DNA of 56,692 bases. Source: Tistlia consotensis USBA 355. GTDB taxonomy: Bacteria; Pseudomonadota; Alphaproteobacteria; Kiloniellales; DSM-21159. Location of the stretch: positions 1 to 56,692 of the forward strand of contig NZ_FWZX01000038.1 in NCBI RefSeq assembly GCF_900177295.1, in the 5' to 3' direction. Under the pieces are notes generated by a model. The model was not told the DNA's origin. It made no database searches and was given only the letters and a program-made list of their open reading frames with translations. The position numbers were made by a program, and so were the translations under genes. Position 1 is the first letter of the stretch; the number at the start of each line of letters is the position of its first letter. This document shows, piece by piece, positions 37,882 to 46,321 of the stretch.

Positions 37882-37894
37882 TTGTTTTGATATA

Positions 37895-38899
37895 ATGCTT
37901 ATGCCGACCCACGACCGACAGGCCGAATCCCGCGCAGCCGAGCGCGGCGCACAGATCGCCGACCGGCTGGTGCGCCGCGGCCTCCGGCTGCCGCATCTCC
38001 GGATCATCGTGGCGCTCGAGGCGACCGGCCAGATCAGCGGCGCCGCCGACCTGCTCGCCATGTCCCAGCCGGCCGTCTCGAGGCTCTGCGCCGAGCTCGA
38101 GCGGATCGCCGGGGTCAAGCTCTACCGGCGGCACGCGCGCGGCGTCGTGCTGACGCCCTACGGCGAGCGCCTGGCGCGCCGGGCCTGGACGATCCTGCGC
38201 GCCCTCGACGAGGCGGACCGGGAGATCGCCGAGCTGAAGTCCGGGGTGCGCGGCAAGGTCTGGATCGGCGCGGTGACCGGCGCGGCGATCGAGCTGGTGT
38301 TGCCGGCGATCAAGCACGCGCGCATCAACTTCCCGCACATCGACGTCAGCGTCGACGTCGCGACCAGCGACGACCTGACCGCCGCGCTCGACGCCGGCCG
38401 GCTGGACTTCTTCGTCGGCCGGGTCGGGACGGCCAGCGATCCGCGGCTCTACGACGCCCGGCTGATCGGCAACGAGCCGCTGGCGCTGATCGTGCGGCCC
38501 GGCCATCCGCTGACCCGCCAGGACCCGCTGCGGCTCGACGACTGCGTCCACTACGACTGGGTGATGCAACCGGAAGGCGCCCTGCTGCGGCGCACCGTCG
38601 AGGGCTACCTGCGCGAGCGCCGGGTCGCGCTGCCGACCAAGGTGCTCAGCACCTCCTCGATCCTGCTGACCCTGATCACCGTGACCCAGACCAATGCCAT
38701 CGCGCCGATCGCCCGGGTCGTCGCCGACTTCTTCGCCGCCTCCGGCGGCGGCGGGCACCGGGTCGAGACCCTGGATGTCGCCCGGGACATCGCCATCGCG
38801 CCCTACTCGCTGATCACCCTGGCCGGCCAGGAGCTGTCGCCGGCCTCGCGGATCCTCTACGACCTGATCGGCCGCCAGTCCCACGGCGCGGAAAGCTGA
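37895..38899 (+). CDS. gbpR: LysR-family regulator, GbpR type
   Basis: 334 residues from ATG 37895 (a second ATG two codons on, at 37901, is equally possible; neither has a clear ribosome site). The N-terminal winged helix has LPHLRIIVALEATGQISGAADLLAMSQPAVSRLCAELE (seen in parts such as AADLLAMSQPAVSRL) and GVKLYRRHARGVVLTPYG. A LysR substrate-binding domain follows (about 110-320). In Agrobacterium and Azospirillum gbpR lies beside chvE and controls it in response to sugar, as the divergent position suggests here. Confidence 0.9.
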   Translation: MLMPTHDRQAESRAAERGAQIADRLVRRGLRLPHLRIIVALEATGQISGAADLLAMSQPAVSRLCAELERIAGVKLYRRHARGVVLTPYGERLARRAWTILRALDEADREIAELKSGVRGKVWIGAVTGAAIELVLPAIKHARINFPHIDVSVDVATSDDLTAALDAGRLDFFVGRVGTASDPRLYDARLIGNEPLALIVRPGHPLTRQDPLRLDDCVHYDWVMQPEGALLRRTVEGYLRERRVALPTKVLSTSSILLTLITVTQTNAIAPIARVVADFFAASGGGGHRVETLDVARDIAIAPYSLITLAGQELSPASRILYDLIGRQSHGAES

Positions 38900-38965
38900 G
38901 ACCCGGGCCGCGCAAGCCGTCGCCGGCAGGTGCGTCATTCCACCGCACCGTGCCGTCAAGGACAA

Positions 38966-38979
38966 TTGACGCAACTCAA
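38966..38979 (+). promoter_or_regulatory. FNR-type box upstream of ompW
   Basis: TTGACGCAACTCAA has the TTGA-N6-TCAA layout of FNR/FixK sites. Its centre (38972.5) would be at -41.5 for a start near 39014, with AAGTAT (39002-39007) as a weak -10. It is 83 bp before the ompW ATG. The rest of 38900-39061 shows no other signal. Confidence 0.5.
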
Positions 38980-39061
38980 TCCGACTTGATCCCCGCCGGG
39001 GAAGTATGCCGCCCGGCCGCCGCGATTCGGCGGTCCGCGTTCTTCCACAGGGGGTTCCAAG

Positions 39062-39736
39062 ATGAGAGGATCCGTTACCCGGCAGCTCGCCCTGGCGGGC
39101 GCGTTCGCCGCCTTGACTGCCGCCGCCACGCCCGCCGCCGCCCTCGAGCAGGGCGACGTGCTGGTCCGCCTGCGCGGGATCGCCGTCGTGCCGACCGAGG
39201 ACAGCGGCGGCATCTCGCCGGACCTGCAGGGCGCCTCGCTGGCGGCCCAGCCGTCGGTCATGCCGGAGCTCGACTTCACCTACATGGCGACCGACAACAT
39301 CGGCCTCGAGCTGATCCTGGCGACCACGCACCACGACATCGACGGCCAGGGGGCGATCGGCAGCCTCGACAAGGTCGGCGAGACCTGGCTGCTGCCCCCG
39401 ACCCTGCTGGTGCAGTGGCACTTCATGCCGCAGTCCTCGATCCGGCCCTATGTCGGCGCGGGCATCAACTACACGATCAGCTACGGCGAGAAGGCCAGCA
39501 GCTCGCTCGAGAGCGCCCTGGGCGGCCCGACCACCCTCAAGCTCAACAACTCGATCGGCTGGGCGCTGCAGGCCGGCGTCGACTACGACGTCGGCGAGAA
39601 CTGGTTCCTCAACGCCGACATCAAGTACATCGACATGAGCATGGACGCCGACATCATCACCGGCGGCACCACCCGCAAGGCCAAGGTCGGCATCAGCCCG
39701 GTCGTCTTCGGCCTGGGCGTCGGCTACCGCTTCTGA
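39062..39736 (+). CDS. ompW: OmpW-family outer membrane beta-barrel protein
   Basis: 224 residues. Signal peptide to about 27 (TPAAALEQ). Typical OmpW start DVLVRLRGIAVVPTEDSGG, PELDFTYMATDNIGLELI, LLPPTLLVQWHFMPQSSIRPYVGAGINYT (seen as WHFMPQSSIRPYVGAGIN) and a C-terminal GLGVGYRF ending in Phe, the signal for BAM insertion. OmpW forms a small hydrophobic channel. In E. coli its gene responds to oxygen through FNR, which agrees with the box upstream. A terminator hairpin follows. Confidence 0.93.
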   Translation: MRGSVTRQLALAGAFAALTAAATPAAALEQGDVLVRLRGIAVVPTEDSGGISPDLQGASLAAQPSVMPELDFTYMATDNIGLELILATTHHDIDGQGAIGSLDKVGETWLLPPTLLVQWHFMPQSSIRPYVGAGINYTISYGEKASSSLESALGGPTTLKLNNSIGWALQAGVDYDVGENWFLNADIKYIDMSMDADIITGGTTRKAKVGISPVVFGLGVGYRF

Positions 39737-39747
39737 GCCGCCGCTCC

Positions 39748-39779
39748 GCGCTCCGTCGTCCTCGGCGACGGCGGAGCGC
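39748..39779 (+). terminator. Hairpin after ompW
   Basis: Arms GCGCTCCGTCGTC (39748-39760) and GACGGCGGAGCGC (39767-39779) pair at 12 of 13 positions with a 6-nt loop, 12 bp past the ompW stop. No T-tract follows. Confidence 0.7.
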
Positions 39780-39920
39780 CACCGGCTGCCGACTGCCGGC
39801 TGTCTGCCCGCCGGCGAATTCGCAGCTTCGGCGAGCGGGCCCGTGGAAAGTGCGCCGGCTCTGGCGAATCGCCGCCGCGGCGCCGCGAAAACGCCCGCTT
39901 TGCCAGTCACATGGCGGGGC

Positions 39921-40811
39921 ATGTCCCTGCTCTCCTTCCTCCGCCACCGGCTCGCCCCGAGCCGGCGGCGACGCTTCGCCCTCGGGCTGCTCCGCGGGCT
40001 GCCGGCCCGGGAGCGCGCCATCGCGGTCGAGCGGCTTCTCGACCAGCCGGTCACCGTGGACACGCGGCACGGGCCGATCCGCTTCCTCAACCACGGCCGC
40101 GGCTGCAGCAAGCGCGCCCTGAGCCTGCCGACCAAGGAGCCGGACTCGCTGACCTGGATCGACGGCATGGCGCCGGGCTCGATCTTCTGGGACATCGGCG
40201 CCAACGTCGGCGTCCTGGCCCTCTACGCCGCCCGGCGCGGCGATCTCGAGGTCTGGGCCTTCGAGCCGGCGGCGGTGAACTTCTACAGCCTGGCGGCGAA
40301 CTGCGAGCTGAACGAGCTGCCGGCGTCGGTCCGCTGCCTGCAGCTCGGCTTCGGCGCCGAGAACGCGCTGGCCGACCTCCACGTCTCACAGCTGCGGCCG
40401 GCCTGCTCCTTCACCTTCCGGGAGAAGCCGGACGGCGGCCCGGGCGGCAAGCAGCGCAAGCACTATCCCTACCGCCAGGCCGTCGAGATCTGGGCGGTCG
40501 ACGACTTCATCGACCGGCACGGCCTGGACTGCCCGAACTACCTCAAGATCGACGTGCCGGGCATGACGCCGGAGATCCTGGCCGGCGCACGGCGCACGCT
40601 GGCGCGGCCCGAGCTGCGCGAGGTCCAGATCGAGGTCCGGGAGCAGGGGCCCGGCGGCCGCCGGGTCACGGCCATGCTGGCGCCGCTCGGCTTCGAGGTC
40701 GTCCGGCGCCACCGCAAGCGCGACGGCATCACCCAGGGCGACCTGGTCTTCGCCAAGCCGCGGCAGCGTCGTGCGGAGGCGATGCGGCGCTATTCCGACG
40801 CGGCGGACTGA
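39921..40811 (+). CDS. FkbM-family SAM-dependent methyltransferase
   Basis: 296 residues from ATG 39921. A longer frame from 39843 includes low-complexity sequence and the ompW downstream region. SAM motif FWDIGANVGVLALYAA, acidic loop EVWAFEPAAVNF and the post-motif YLKIDVPGMTPEIL are visible; where FkbM proteins normally read DVEG this has DVPG. Such enzymes O-methylate sugars or polyketides. No glycosyltransferase cluster is near, so the substrate is open. Confidence 0.85.
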   Translation: MSLLSFLRHRLAPSRRRRFALGLLRGLPARERAIAVERLLDQPVTVDTRHGPIRFLNHGRGCSKRALSLPTKEPDSLTWIDGMAPGSIFWDIGANVGVLALYAARRGDLEVWAFEPAAVNFYSLAANCELNELPASVRCLQLGFGAENALADLHVSQLRPACSFTFREKPDGGPGGKQRKHYPYRQAVEIWAVDDFIDRHGLDCPNYLKIDVPGMTPEILAGARRTLARPELREVQIEVREQGPGGRRVTAMLAPLGFEVVRRHRKRDGITQGDLVFAKPRQRRAEAMRRYSDAAD

Positions 40812-40833
40812 GCGGCGTCCCGGCCTGCCGGCC

Positions 40834-40892
40834 CAGGGGCGCCGGCTCAGGGGGCGCCGGCTCAGGGGCGCCGGCTCACGCCAGCCGGCTCA
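40834..40892 (-). repeat. 14/15-bp tandem repeat carrying the ClC stop codon
   Basis: Read on the minus strand, TGAGCCGGCGCCCC recurs three times (14, 15 and 14 bp; + strand 40834-40876), preceded by a diverged copy starting at the ClC stop (TGA 40892-40890). The TGAs at + strand positions 40890, 40876 and 40862 close all three minus-strand frames. It also fills the gap between the convergent FkbM and ClC genes. Confidence 0.85.
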
Positions 40893-42737
40893 AGACAGCG
40901 TCGAGGGACCGAAGAGATCGCTGTTGCCGAGCTCCTCGCTGCGCCGCCGCTCCAGCTCCTGGCTGTAGCGGCGCAGCGCGAAGGCCTCGGTCAGGAAGCC
41001 GATGACGCGGCGGTCCTTCTCGCTGTCGAGCACCGGCAGCGCCTCGACCGCCTCCTTCTCGAACAGCTCGAGGGCGAGGCGGACCGGCATCGCCGGCAGC
41101 AGGTAGGCGCGCGTGCCCGAGACCAGGGCACCGGCGCGCGGCTCGCCCTCGCCGCCCGGCTCGTGCTCGGCGTGCAGCATTGGCACGTCGATCATGCCGA
41201 GATAGGCGCCGTTGGCGTCGACCACGAAGAGCCGCTTGGTCGAGCCGATCGGGTGGCGCTTGCGCAGCTCGGCGCCGGTCTTGTCGGCCGTCACCACCAC
41301 GGGATCCCGGCGCATCGTGCGGCCGACGCTGAGCTCGCGCACCCAGCCGACATCCTGGGCGCCGCGCAGGCGCACGCCGCGCAGGTGGAAGCGCCAGGTC
41401 GCGAAGGAATAGCCGAACCAGTGGCGCACCGCGACCGAAGCGACCAGCACCGCCAGCAGGACGCCGAGGGTCACCGGGTAGTTGCCGGTCATCTCCAGCA
41501 CCAGCAGGATCATCGTGACCGGCGCGCCGATCACCGCGGCGCCGGTCGCCCCCATGCCGACCAGGGTGAAGGTCACGGGATCGACGGTGACGCCGGGGGC
41601 GACGCGCGTGATCACCGCGGCGACCAGGGCGCCGAGCAGGCTGCCGAGGAACAGCGACGAGCTGAACAGCCCGCCGCGGAAGCCGCAGCCGACCGAGACC
41701 GCCGAGGCGACCAGCTTGCCGGCCAGGATGAACAGCAGGACGAGGATCGGGAAGGACTGGTCGATCGTCTCCTGGATCGCGCCGTGGCCGCTGCCCAGCA
41801 CCTGCGGCATGCCGTAGGACAGGCCGGCCAGCACCAGCCCGCCGACCAGCGGCCTCAGGGCGCGCGGCACCCGGAGTTTCTGCAGCCGCGCCTCGACGAC
41901 GGTCACGCCGCGCATCGCGACGATGCCGACAGCCGCCGCAGCGAGGCCCAGGAAGAAGAACGCGAGGTAGTCGAGACGGCCGATCGTCAGGGTCGCCGGC
42001 ACGACGACGATCGGGTCCGGATCGAACAGCAGCCGCGCCACCAGGGTCGCCGAGGCGGCGGCGACGCCGATCGGCGCCAGCACGGTCAGCGAATAGCTGC
42101 CGACGACCAGCTCCAGGGCATAGAAGGCGCCGGCCAGCGGCGCATTGAAGGCGGCCGCGATGGCCGCCGCCGCGCCGCAGCCGACCAGCGTCCTGAGGTC
42201 GTTGCGCCGCAGCTTGAGCTTGCGGCCGATCTTCGAGGCGAAGCCGGCGCCGCCCTGGCTGTAGCCGGCCTCCATGCCGACGGAGGCGCCGACGCCGAGC
42301 GAGATCATGGCCAGCGCGGTCAGGCTGAGGCTGTCGCCCAGGGACATGCGGCCGCCATAGAGCGCGTTGGCCTCGATCGGGTCGACGACGTCGCGCTTGC
42401 GCAGGCGCCGCACCGCCTCGGCGATCAGCCCGTAGACCAGGCCGCCCAGCACCGGCACCAGCAGCAGCCGACGGCGGTCGCCGACGTCACCGGCGCTGAG
42501 ATGGCCATCGAGCGGCGTCAGGTAGAGCAGCGCGTGCAGCCAGCCGCTCGCCTCGTGCAGCATCGCCACGCCGGCGCTGACGACCAGGCTGAGCGCGGCG
42601 GAGAGCACCAGCAGGGCGAGCTCGCTGTCGCGCACCTGGTGGCGCGTGAAATGGCGCCAGCCGCTGCGCAGGCGCACGCCGACCCGATGCGCGAGCCTTA
42701 CGCGCGGAACGGACAGGAAATCGGGGGCAATAGCCAA
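40890..42737 (-). CDS. ClC-family chloride channel/antiporter with C-terminal CBS domains
   Basis: 615 residues. The ClC core spans about 40-430. The region of the GREGP filter motif reads GMEAG (VGASVGMEAGYSQGGAGF), keeping the gating Glu; the GxFxP region reads GFRGGLF; there is no GSGIP. Two CBS repeats at about 460-590 (GRTMRRDPVVVTADKT, LFVVDANGAYLGMID, EALPVLDSEKDRRVIGFLTE). Probably an anion or proton-coupled antiporter gated by nucleotide binding. The variant motifs place it in a divergent ClC subgroup. Confidence 0.9.
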   Translation of the reverse strand: MAIAPDFLSVPRVRLAHRVGVRLRSGWRHFTRHQVRDSELALLVLSAALSLVVSAGVAMLHEASGWLHALLYLTPLDGHLSAGDVGDRRRLLLVPVLGGLVYGLIAEAVRRLRKRDVVDPIEANALYGGRMSLGDSLSLTALAMISLGVGASVGMEAGYSQGGAGFASKIGRKLKLRRNDLRTLVGCGAAAAIAAAFNAPLAGAFYALELVVGSYSLTVLAPIGVAAASATLVARLLFDPDPIVVVPATLTIGRLDYLAFFFLGLAAAAVGIVAMRGVTVVEARLQKLRVPRALRPLVGGLVLAGLSYGMPQVLGSGHGAIQETIDQSFPILVLLFILAGKLVASAVSVGCGFRGGLFSSSLFLGSLLGALVAAVITRVAPGVTVDPVTFTLVGMGATGAAVIGAPVTMILLVLEMTGNYPVTLGVLLAVLVASVAVRHWFGYSFATWRFHLRGVRLRGAQDVGWVRELSVGRTMRRDPVVVTADKTGAELRKRHPIGSTKRLFVVDANGAYLGMIDVPMLHAEHEPGGEGEPRAGALVSGTRAYLLPAMPVRLALELFEKEAVEALPVLDSEKDRRVIGFLTEAFALRRYSQELERRRSEELGNSDLFGPSTLS

Positions 42738-42964
42738 GACGGCCGCCAGGCGACGAACGGTGAACGGAGAGTGCGAAGGTGGGCATCTCTAGCCTTCCGG
42801 CACAGGCCCCGTACATGCGTTTCCGCGGAAGCTGCCCTGCGCCTCGCGGGCGGGAACCGCGCCCGGCCGCGACCCCAGGCTGCAGTCCGCGAGGCTCCGG
42901 ACTGTGCGATGATGCCGCGGTCGGATGCCCTCGACTCAGAGGGCACCGGCCGGAGACCAGGACC

Positions 42965-43594
42965 ATGCCGCGCACCGTGCTTCGCCGCCTGACGCTCTGC
43001 CTGTTGCCGCTGGCGGCGGCGGCGCTGTTCGCCGGCCGCGCCCGGGCCGGGGAGAACGAGGCGATCGCGCTGCACGTCGTCCCCGGCCAGTACGTCCAGA
43101 TGACCTACGGCTCCAGGCCGGTGCAGGTGCTGGAGATGCTCGCGGTCATCCGGGACCACGGCACCGAGCCGATCCGGATCGTCTCGACGCGCTGCGAAGC
43201 GATCGGCGCCGAAAGCCGCTCCCGCCTGGCCCAGGCCCTCGGCCTGCAGGCCCATACCTGCAGCCTCGACCAGACACTGCCCTGGGAGCTCCATCCCGGG
43301 CGGTCGCGCCGCATCGGCTTCTCCTGGCCGGTGGCGACGCCGCGGCCGCCGGGCCGCGAGAAGGCGCGCCGCACGCAGCCGGGCGTGGAAAATCTCCGGA
43401 TCGCCGGCCTGGAGGTGCTACGCGCCTCGGAGCACGGCCGCACGGGCGACCTGGTGCGCATCGTGCTGACCCTGGAGGACGGCAGCCAGGCGCGCAGCGA
43501 AGGCTTCCTGGTCGAGCCCTTCGTGCACAAGGCGCGCAACCTCCACGAACACTACCTCTTCGGCGGCACACAGCCGTCGCGCGCTGCCCGATAG
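42965..43594 (+). CDS. Unknown exported protein, paralog A
   Basis: 209 residues from ATG 42965. Signal peptide to about 28 (LFAGRARAGE). The mature protein looks all-beta: HVVPGQYVQM, VQVLEMLAVIRDHGTEPIRIV, then Cys77 in STRCEAIGAES and Cys99 in HTCSLDQ, PWELHPG and RIGFSWPV, ending in a segment LEDGSQARSEGFLVEPF. It is clearly homologous to the next gene (same order, same 22-residue Cys spacing). I know no named family. It is divergent from the ClC gene across 227 bp (42738-42964) with no clear signal. Confidence 0.75.
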   Translation: MPRTVLRRLTLCLLPLAAAALFAGRARAGENEAIALHVVPGQYVQMTYGSRPVQVLEMLAVIRDHGTEPIRIVSTRCEAIGAESRSRLAQALGLQAHTCSLDQTLPWELHPGRSRRIGFSWPVATPRPPGREKARRTQPGVENLRIAGLEVLRASEHGRTGDLVRIVLTLEDGSQARSEGFLVEPFVHKARNLHEHYLFGGTQPSRAAR

Positions 43595-43692
43595 CCGGCG
43601 CCCCGGCTGCCGGCGCTCGAAGGATCGGCCGCACTTGGCTATCCTGCTGGGACAATCGGCTTGTTTCGGGGTCCCGGCGCTAGGAGACGACG

Positions 43693-44340
43693 ATGGCGCG
43701 ACGCTCGACCGCCCGACTTGCGCCCCCCCGGCTGGCGCACGCCCGGCTGGCGACCCGGCGGCTGGCAGCCTGCCTGGCACTCGCCGGCGCCCTGCTGTTC
43801 CCGGCCCTCGCCGTCGCCCAGGAGAGCGAGTCGGTGGTCGTCCACATCATCCCGGGCCAGTACCTGCGGATGATCGTCGGGCAGGAGACTTCGGCGGAGG
43901 TGCGGCTGCTCGCCATCGTCCGGAATCACGACCGCCAGGCGGTCCGGGTCACGGCGAGCCGCTGCGAGGCCTTCGGGCCGGAGAGCGAGGCCGAGCTGGC
44001 CGAGGCCGAGAGCCTCGGCGGACACCTGTGCCAGATCGACCCGCCGCCGCCCTGGGAACTGCACGCCTCGAAGCAGCATCGCATCGGCATCGCCTGGCCG
44101 GTCCCGACGCCGGCGATGGCCAGCGGCACGCCGCGCGTCGCGCCCGGATCGCCCCACGACGTGCAGTTCGTCGGGCTGCGGATCTGGCGCAGCGAGGTGC
44201 ACGACACGCCGCGGGACCGGCTGCACCTGATCCTGACCCTGGAGGACGGCAGGGAGGTCGTGAGCGAGGGCTTCCACCTCGTCCCCTTCGGCCACACGCC
44301 CCGCTTCACCCGGCGCTACACCGGCTTCGGCAGCCGCTGA
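43693..44340 (+). CDS. Unknown exported protein, paralog B
   Basis: 215 residues. A long basic leader with the degenerate repeat RLAPPRLAHARLATRRLA precedes a signal peptide cut near residue 42 (AVAQES). The mature part repeats paralog A: HIIPGQYLRM, LLAIVRNHDRQAVRV, ASRCEAFGPES (Cys91), HLCQIDPP (Cys113), PWELH, IGIAWPVPTP and LEDGREVVSEGFHLVPF. The two conserved cysteines probably form a disulfide. GGAG precedes the ATG. Function unknown; a tandem duplication that has since diverged. Confidence 0.75.
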   Translation: MARRSTARLAPPRLAHARLATRRLAACLALAGALLFPALAVAQESESVVVHIIPGQYLRMIVGQETSAEVRLLAIVRNHDRQAVRVTASRCEAFGPESEAELAEAESLGGHLCQIDPPPPWELHASKQHRIGIAWPVPTPAMASGTPRVAPGSPHDVQFVGLRIWRSEVHDTPRDRLHLILTLEDGREVVSEGFHLVPFGHTPRFTRRYTGFGSR

Positions 44341-44368
44341 CCGCCGGCGCCCCCCGCGCCGGCGAGGG

Positions 44369-45571
44369 TCAGGCCGCGTCCTCCAGCGCCTTGACGCCCG
44401 GCAGGGTCTTGCCCTCGAGCCACTCCAGGAAGGCGCCGCCGGCCGCCGAGACGTAGGAGAAGCGCTCCTCGACCCCGGCCTTGGCGAGCGCCGAGACGGT
44501 GTCGCCGCCGCCGGCGACGCTGAGCAGCCTGCCGGCCTCGGTCAGCCGCGCCGCGGCCTGGGCGACAGCCACCGTGCCGGCGTCGAAGGGCGGCACCTCG
44601 AAGGCGCCGAGCGGGCCGTTCCAGACCAGGGTCTTGCAGTCCTCCAGCCGGCGCGCGAGGTGCTCGGCCGTGGCCGGCCCGACGTCGAGGATCATCCGGT
44701 CGGCCGGCACGGCCTTGATCGAGACGGTCTCGCTGGCCGCGCCCTCCTTGAACTCGGCGGCGACGACCGCGTCGGTCGGCAGCACGATGTCGCAGCCGGC
44801 GGCCTTGGCCTTGGCGACGATCTCGCGCGCCGTGTCGGCCATCTCGCGCTCGCAGAGCGACCTGCCGACCTCGACGCCGAGCGCGTTGAGGAAGGTGTTG
44901 GCCATGCCGCCGCCGATCGCCAGCATCTGGACCTTGCCGACCAGGTTGCCGAGCAGGTCGAGCTTGGTCGAGACCTTGGCGCCGCCGACGATCGCCGCGA
45001 CCGGCCGCTCGGGATGCTCCAGCGCCCTGGCCAGGTGCTCCAGCTCCTCCTGCATGAGGCGGCCGGCGAAGGCCGGCAGGCGGCGCGCCACGGCCTCGAC
45101 CGAGGCGTGGGCGCGATGCGACGCCGAGAAGGCGTCGTCGACGTAGAAGGCGCCGAGCTTCGCCAGGGCGTCGGCGAAGCCGGCGTCGTTGGCCTCCTCG
45201 CCGTCGTGGAAGCGCAGGTTCTCGAGCAGCAGCACCTGACCCGGCTTCAGGCCGGCGACCGCCTGCTCGGCCGGCGCGCCGATGCAGTCCGAGGCGAAGG
45301 CGACGGCCTCGCCGCCGAGCGCCGCCGACAGCGGCTCGACCAGCGGCGCCAGGGACATCTCGGGCACGCGCTTGCCCTTGGGCCGGCCGAAGTGCGACAG
45401 CAGCACGACCTTCGCGCCCTTGGCCTGCAGGTCGCGGATCGTCGGCAGGGCCCGCTCGATGCGGGTCGCGTCGGTGACCCGGCCATCCTTCATCGGCACG
45501 TTGAAGTCGACACGCACCAGCACGGCCTGGCCGGCCGGCTCCAGCTGATCCAGCGTCTTGAAGCGAGCCAT
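44369..45571 (-). CDS. pgk: Phosphoglycerate kinase
   Basis: 400 residues from ATG 45571, normal PGK length. [64 protein letters not shown] and [11 protein letters not shown] are all intact. Interconverts 1,3-bisphosphoglycerate and 3-phosphoglycerate. The usual neighbours gap and fba are not here; it is downstream of the DUF427 gene, with 133 bp between. Confidence 0.97.
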   Translation of the reverse strand: MARFKTLDQLEPAGQAVLVRVDFNVPMKDGRVTDATRIERALPTIRDLQAKGAKVVLLSHFGRPKGKRVPEMSLAPLVEPLSAALGGEAVAFASDCIGAPAEQAVAGLKPGQVLLLENLRFHDGEEANDAGFADALAKLGAFYVDDAFSASHRAHASVEAVARRLPAFAGRLMQEELEHLARALEHPERPVAAIVGGAKVSTKLDLLGNLVGKVQMLAIGGGMANTFLNALGVEVGRSLCEREMADTAREIVAKAKAAGCDIVLPTDAVVAAEFKEGAASETVSIKAVPADRMILDVGPATAEHLARRLEDCKTLVWNGPLGAFEVPPFDAGTVAVAQAAARLTEAGRLLSVAGGGDTVSALAKAGVEERFSYVSAAGGAFLEWLEGKTLPGVKALEDAA

Positions 45572-45704
45572 CCGCCGCGCTCTCCCCTCTTGCCATCGTT
45601 GCCGGGTGGCCGCCGCAGGACGACAGCCAGTGGTCCGCGCGTGGTGATACACGAGCGGATGGCCGAGACCAAGCGGCCGGCGGGCACCGGGCGCGCCGGG
45701 AATG

Positions 45705-46250
45705 CTACCAGGAGCGGGTGCCGGGCGGGCCCTTGAAGGGACCGGCGATGCGGTCGGTGATCCAGCCGCCGTAGAAGTCGCCGGCCTGCGCCCGGGCCAG
45801 CTCGTCGCCGACCCAGCAGGCATCGACCTTGCTGGCATAGAAGGCGAAGTGGTCGGCGACCGGCGCATAGGCGCCCCAGGGATCGGGGTAGCTCCAGGCG
45901 ACGCGCTCGACGCGACGGCCGCGCAGCTCGACGGTCCAGTAGTGGGCCTGGCCCTTGAACTCGCAGAGACTGCGCCCGGCCGCCGGCACCAGCAGGTCGC
46001 GGCGCACGGCGCTCGGCGGGAAATAGTAGGTCGGCGGGTGGCTGGTCTCGAGCAGGCGCCAGCCATGCTCGGTCTCGGCGAGCACCTCGCCGGCCAGCTC
46101 GACGCGCAAGCGCTCGTCGACGCGCTCCAGCCGCGGCGGCCGCGGGTAGTCCCAGACCGACTCGCGCTCGTCCAGATAGGCCGCAGCCAGGATCTCGTCC
46201 GAGCGCCGATGTTTCCGGGGCCAGCTCACGATGCCACCATTGAGACACAC
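45705..46250 (-). CDS. DUF427 domain protein
   Basis: 181 residues. Family core: [83 protein letters not shown], ending with the [16 protein letters not shown] phrase (quoted in parts). Unknown function; folds are mostly beta. The first codons ([13 protein letters not shown]) may be an over-long start. Divergent from the methyltransferase gene. Confidence 0.85.
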   Translation of the reverse strand: MCLNGGIVSWPRKHRRSDEILAAAYLDERESVWDYPRPPRLERVDERLRVELAGEVLAETEHGWRLLETSHPPTYYFPPSAVRRDLLVPAAGRSLCEFKGQAHYWTVELRGRRVERVAWSYPDPWGAYAPVADHFAFYASKVDACWVGDELARAQAGDFYGGWITDRIAGPFKGPPGTRSW

Positions 46251-46321
46251 ATCTCCGAGCTATAAACCTAGAACGCGAGGCGATTGACGCCAACCCGTGC
46301 GCCACACAAACTTGTGGATCG

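Noticed and set aside
40834-40892. CRISPR-like or terminator reading of the 14-bp repeat
   Set aside because: Units are contiguous with no spacers, and there is no T-tract; it is a simple tandem repeat.
42487-42975. 162-residue minus-strand ORF over the ClC start
   Set aside because: Shadow frame; no motif or ribosome site.
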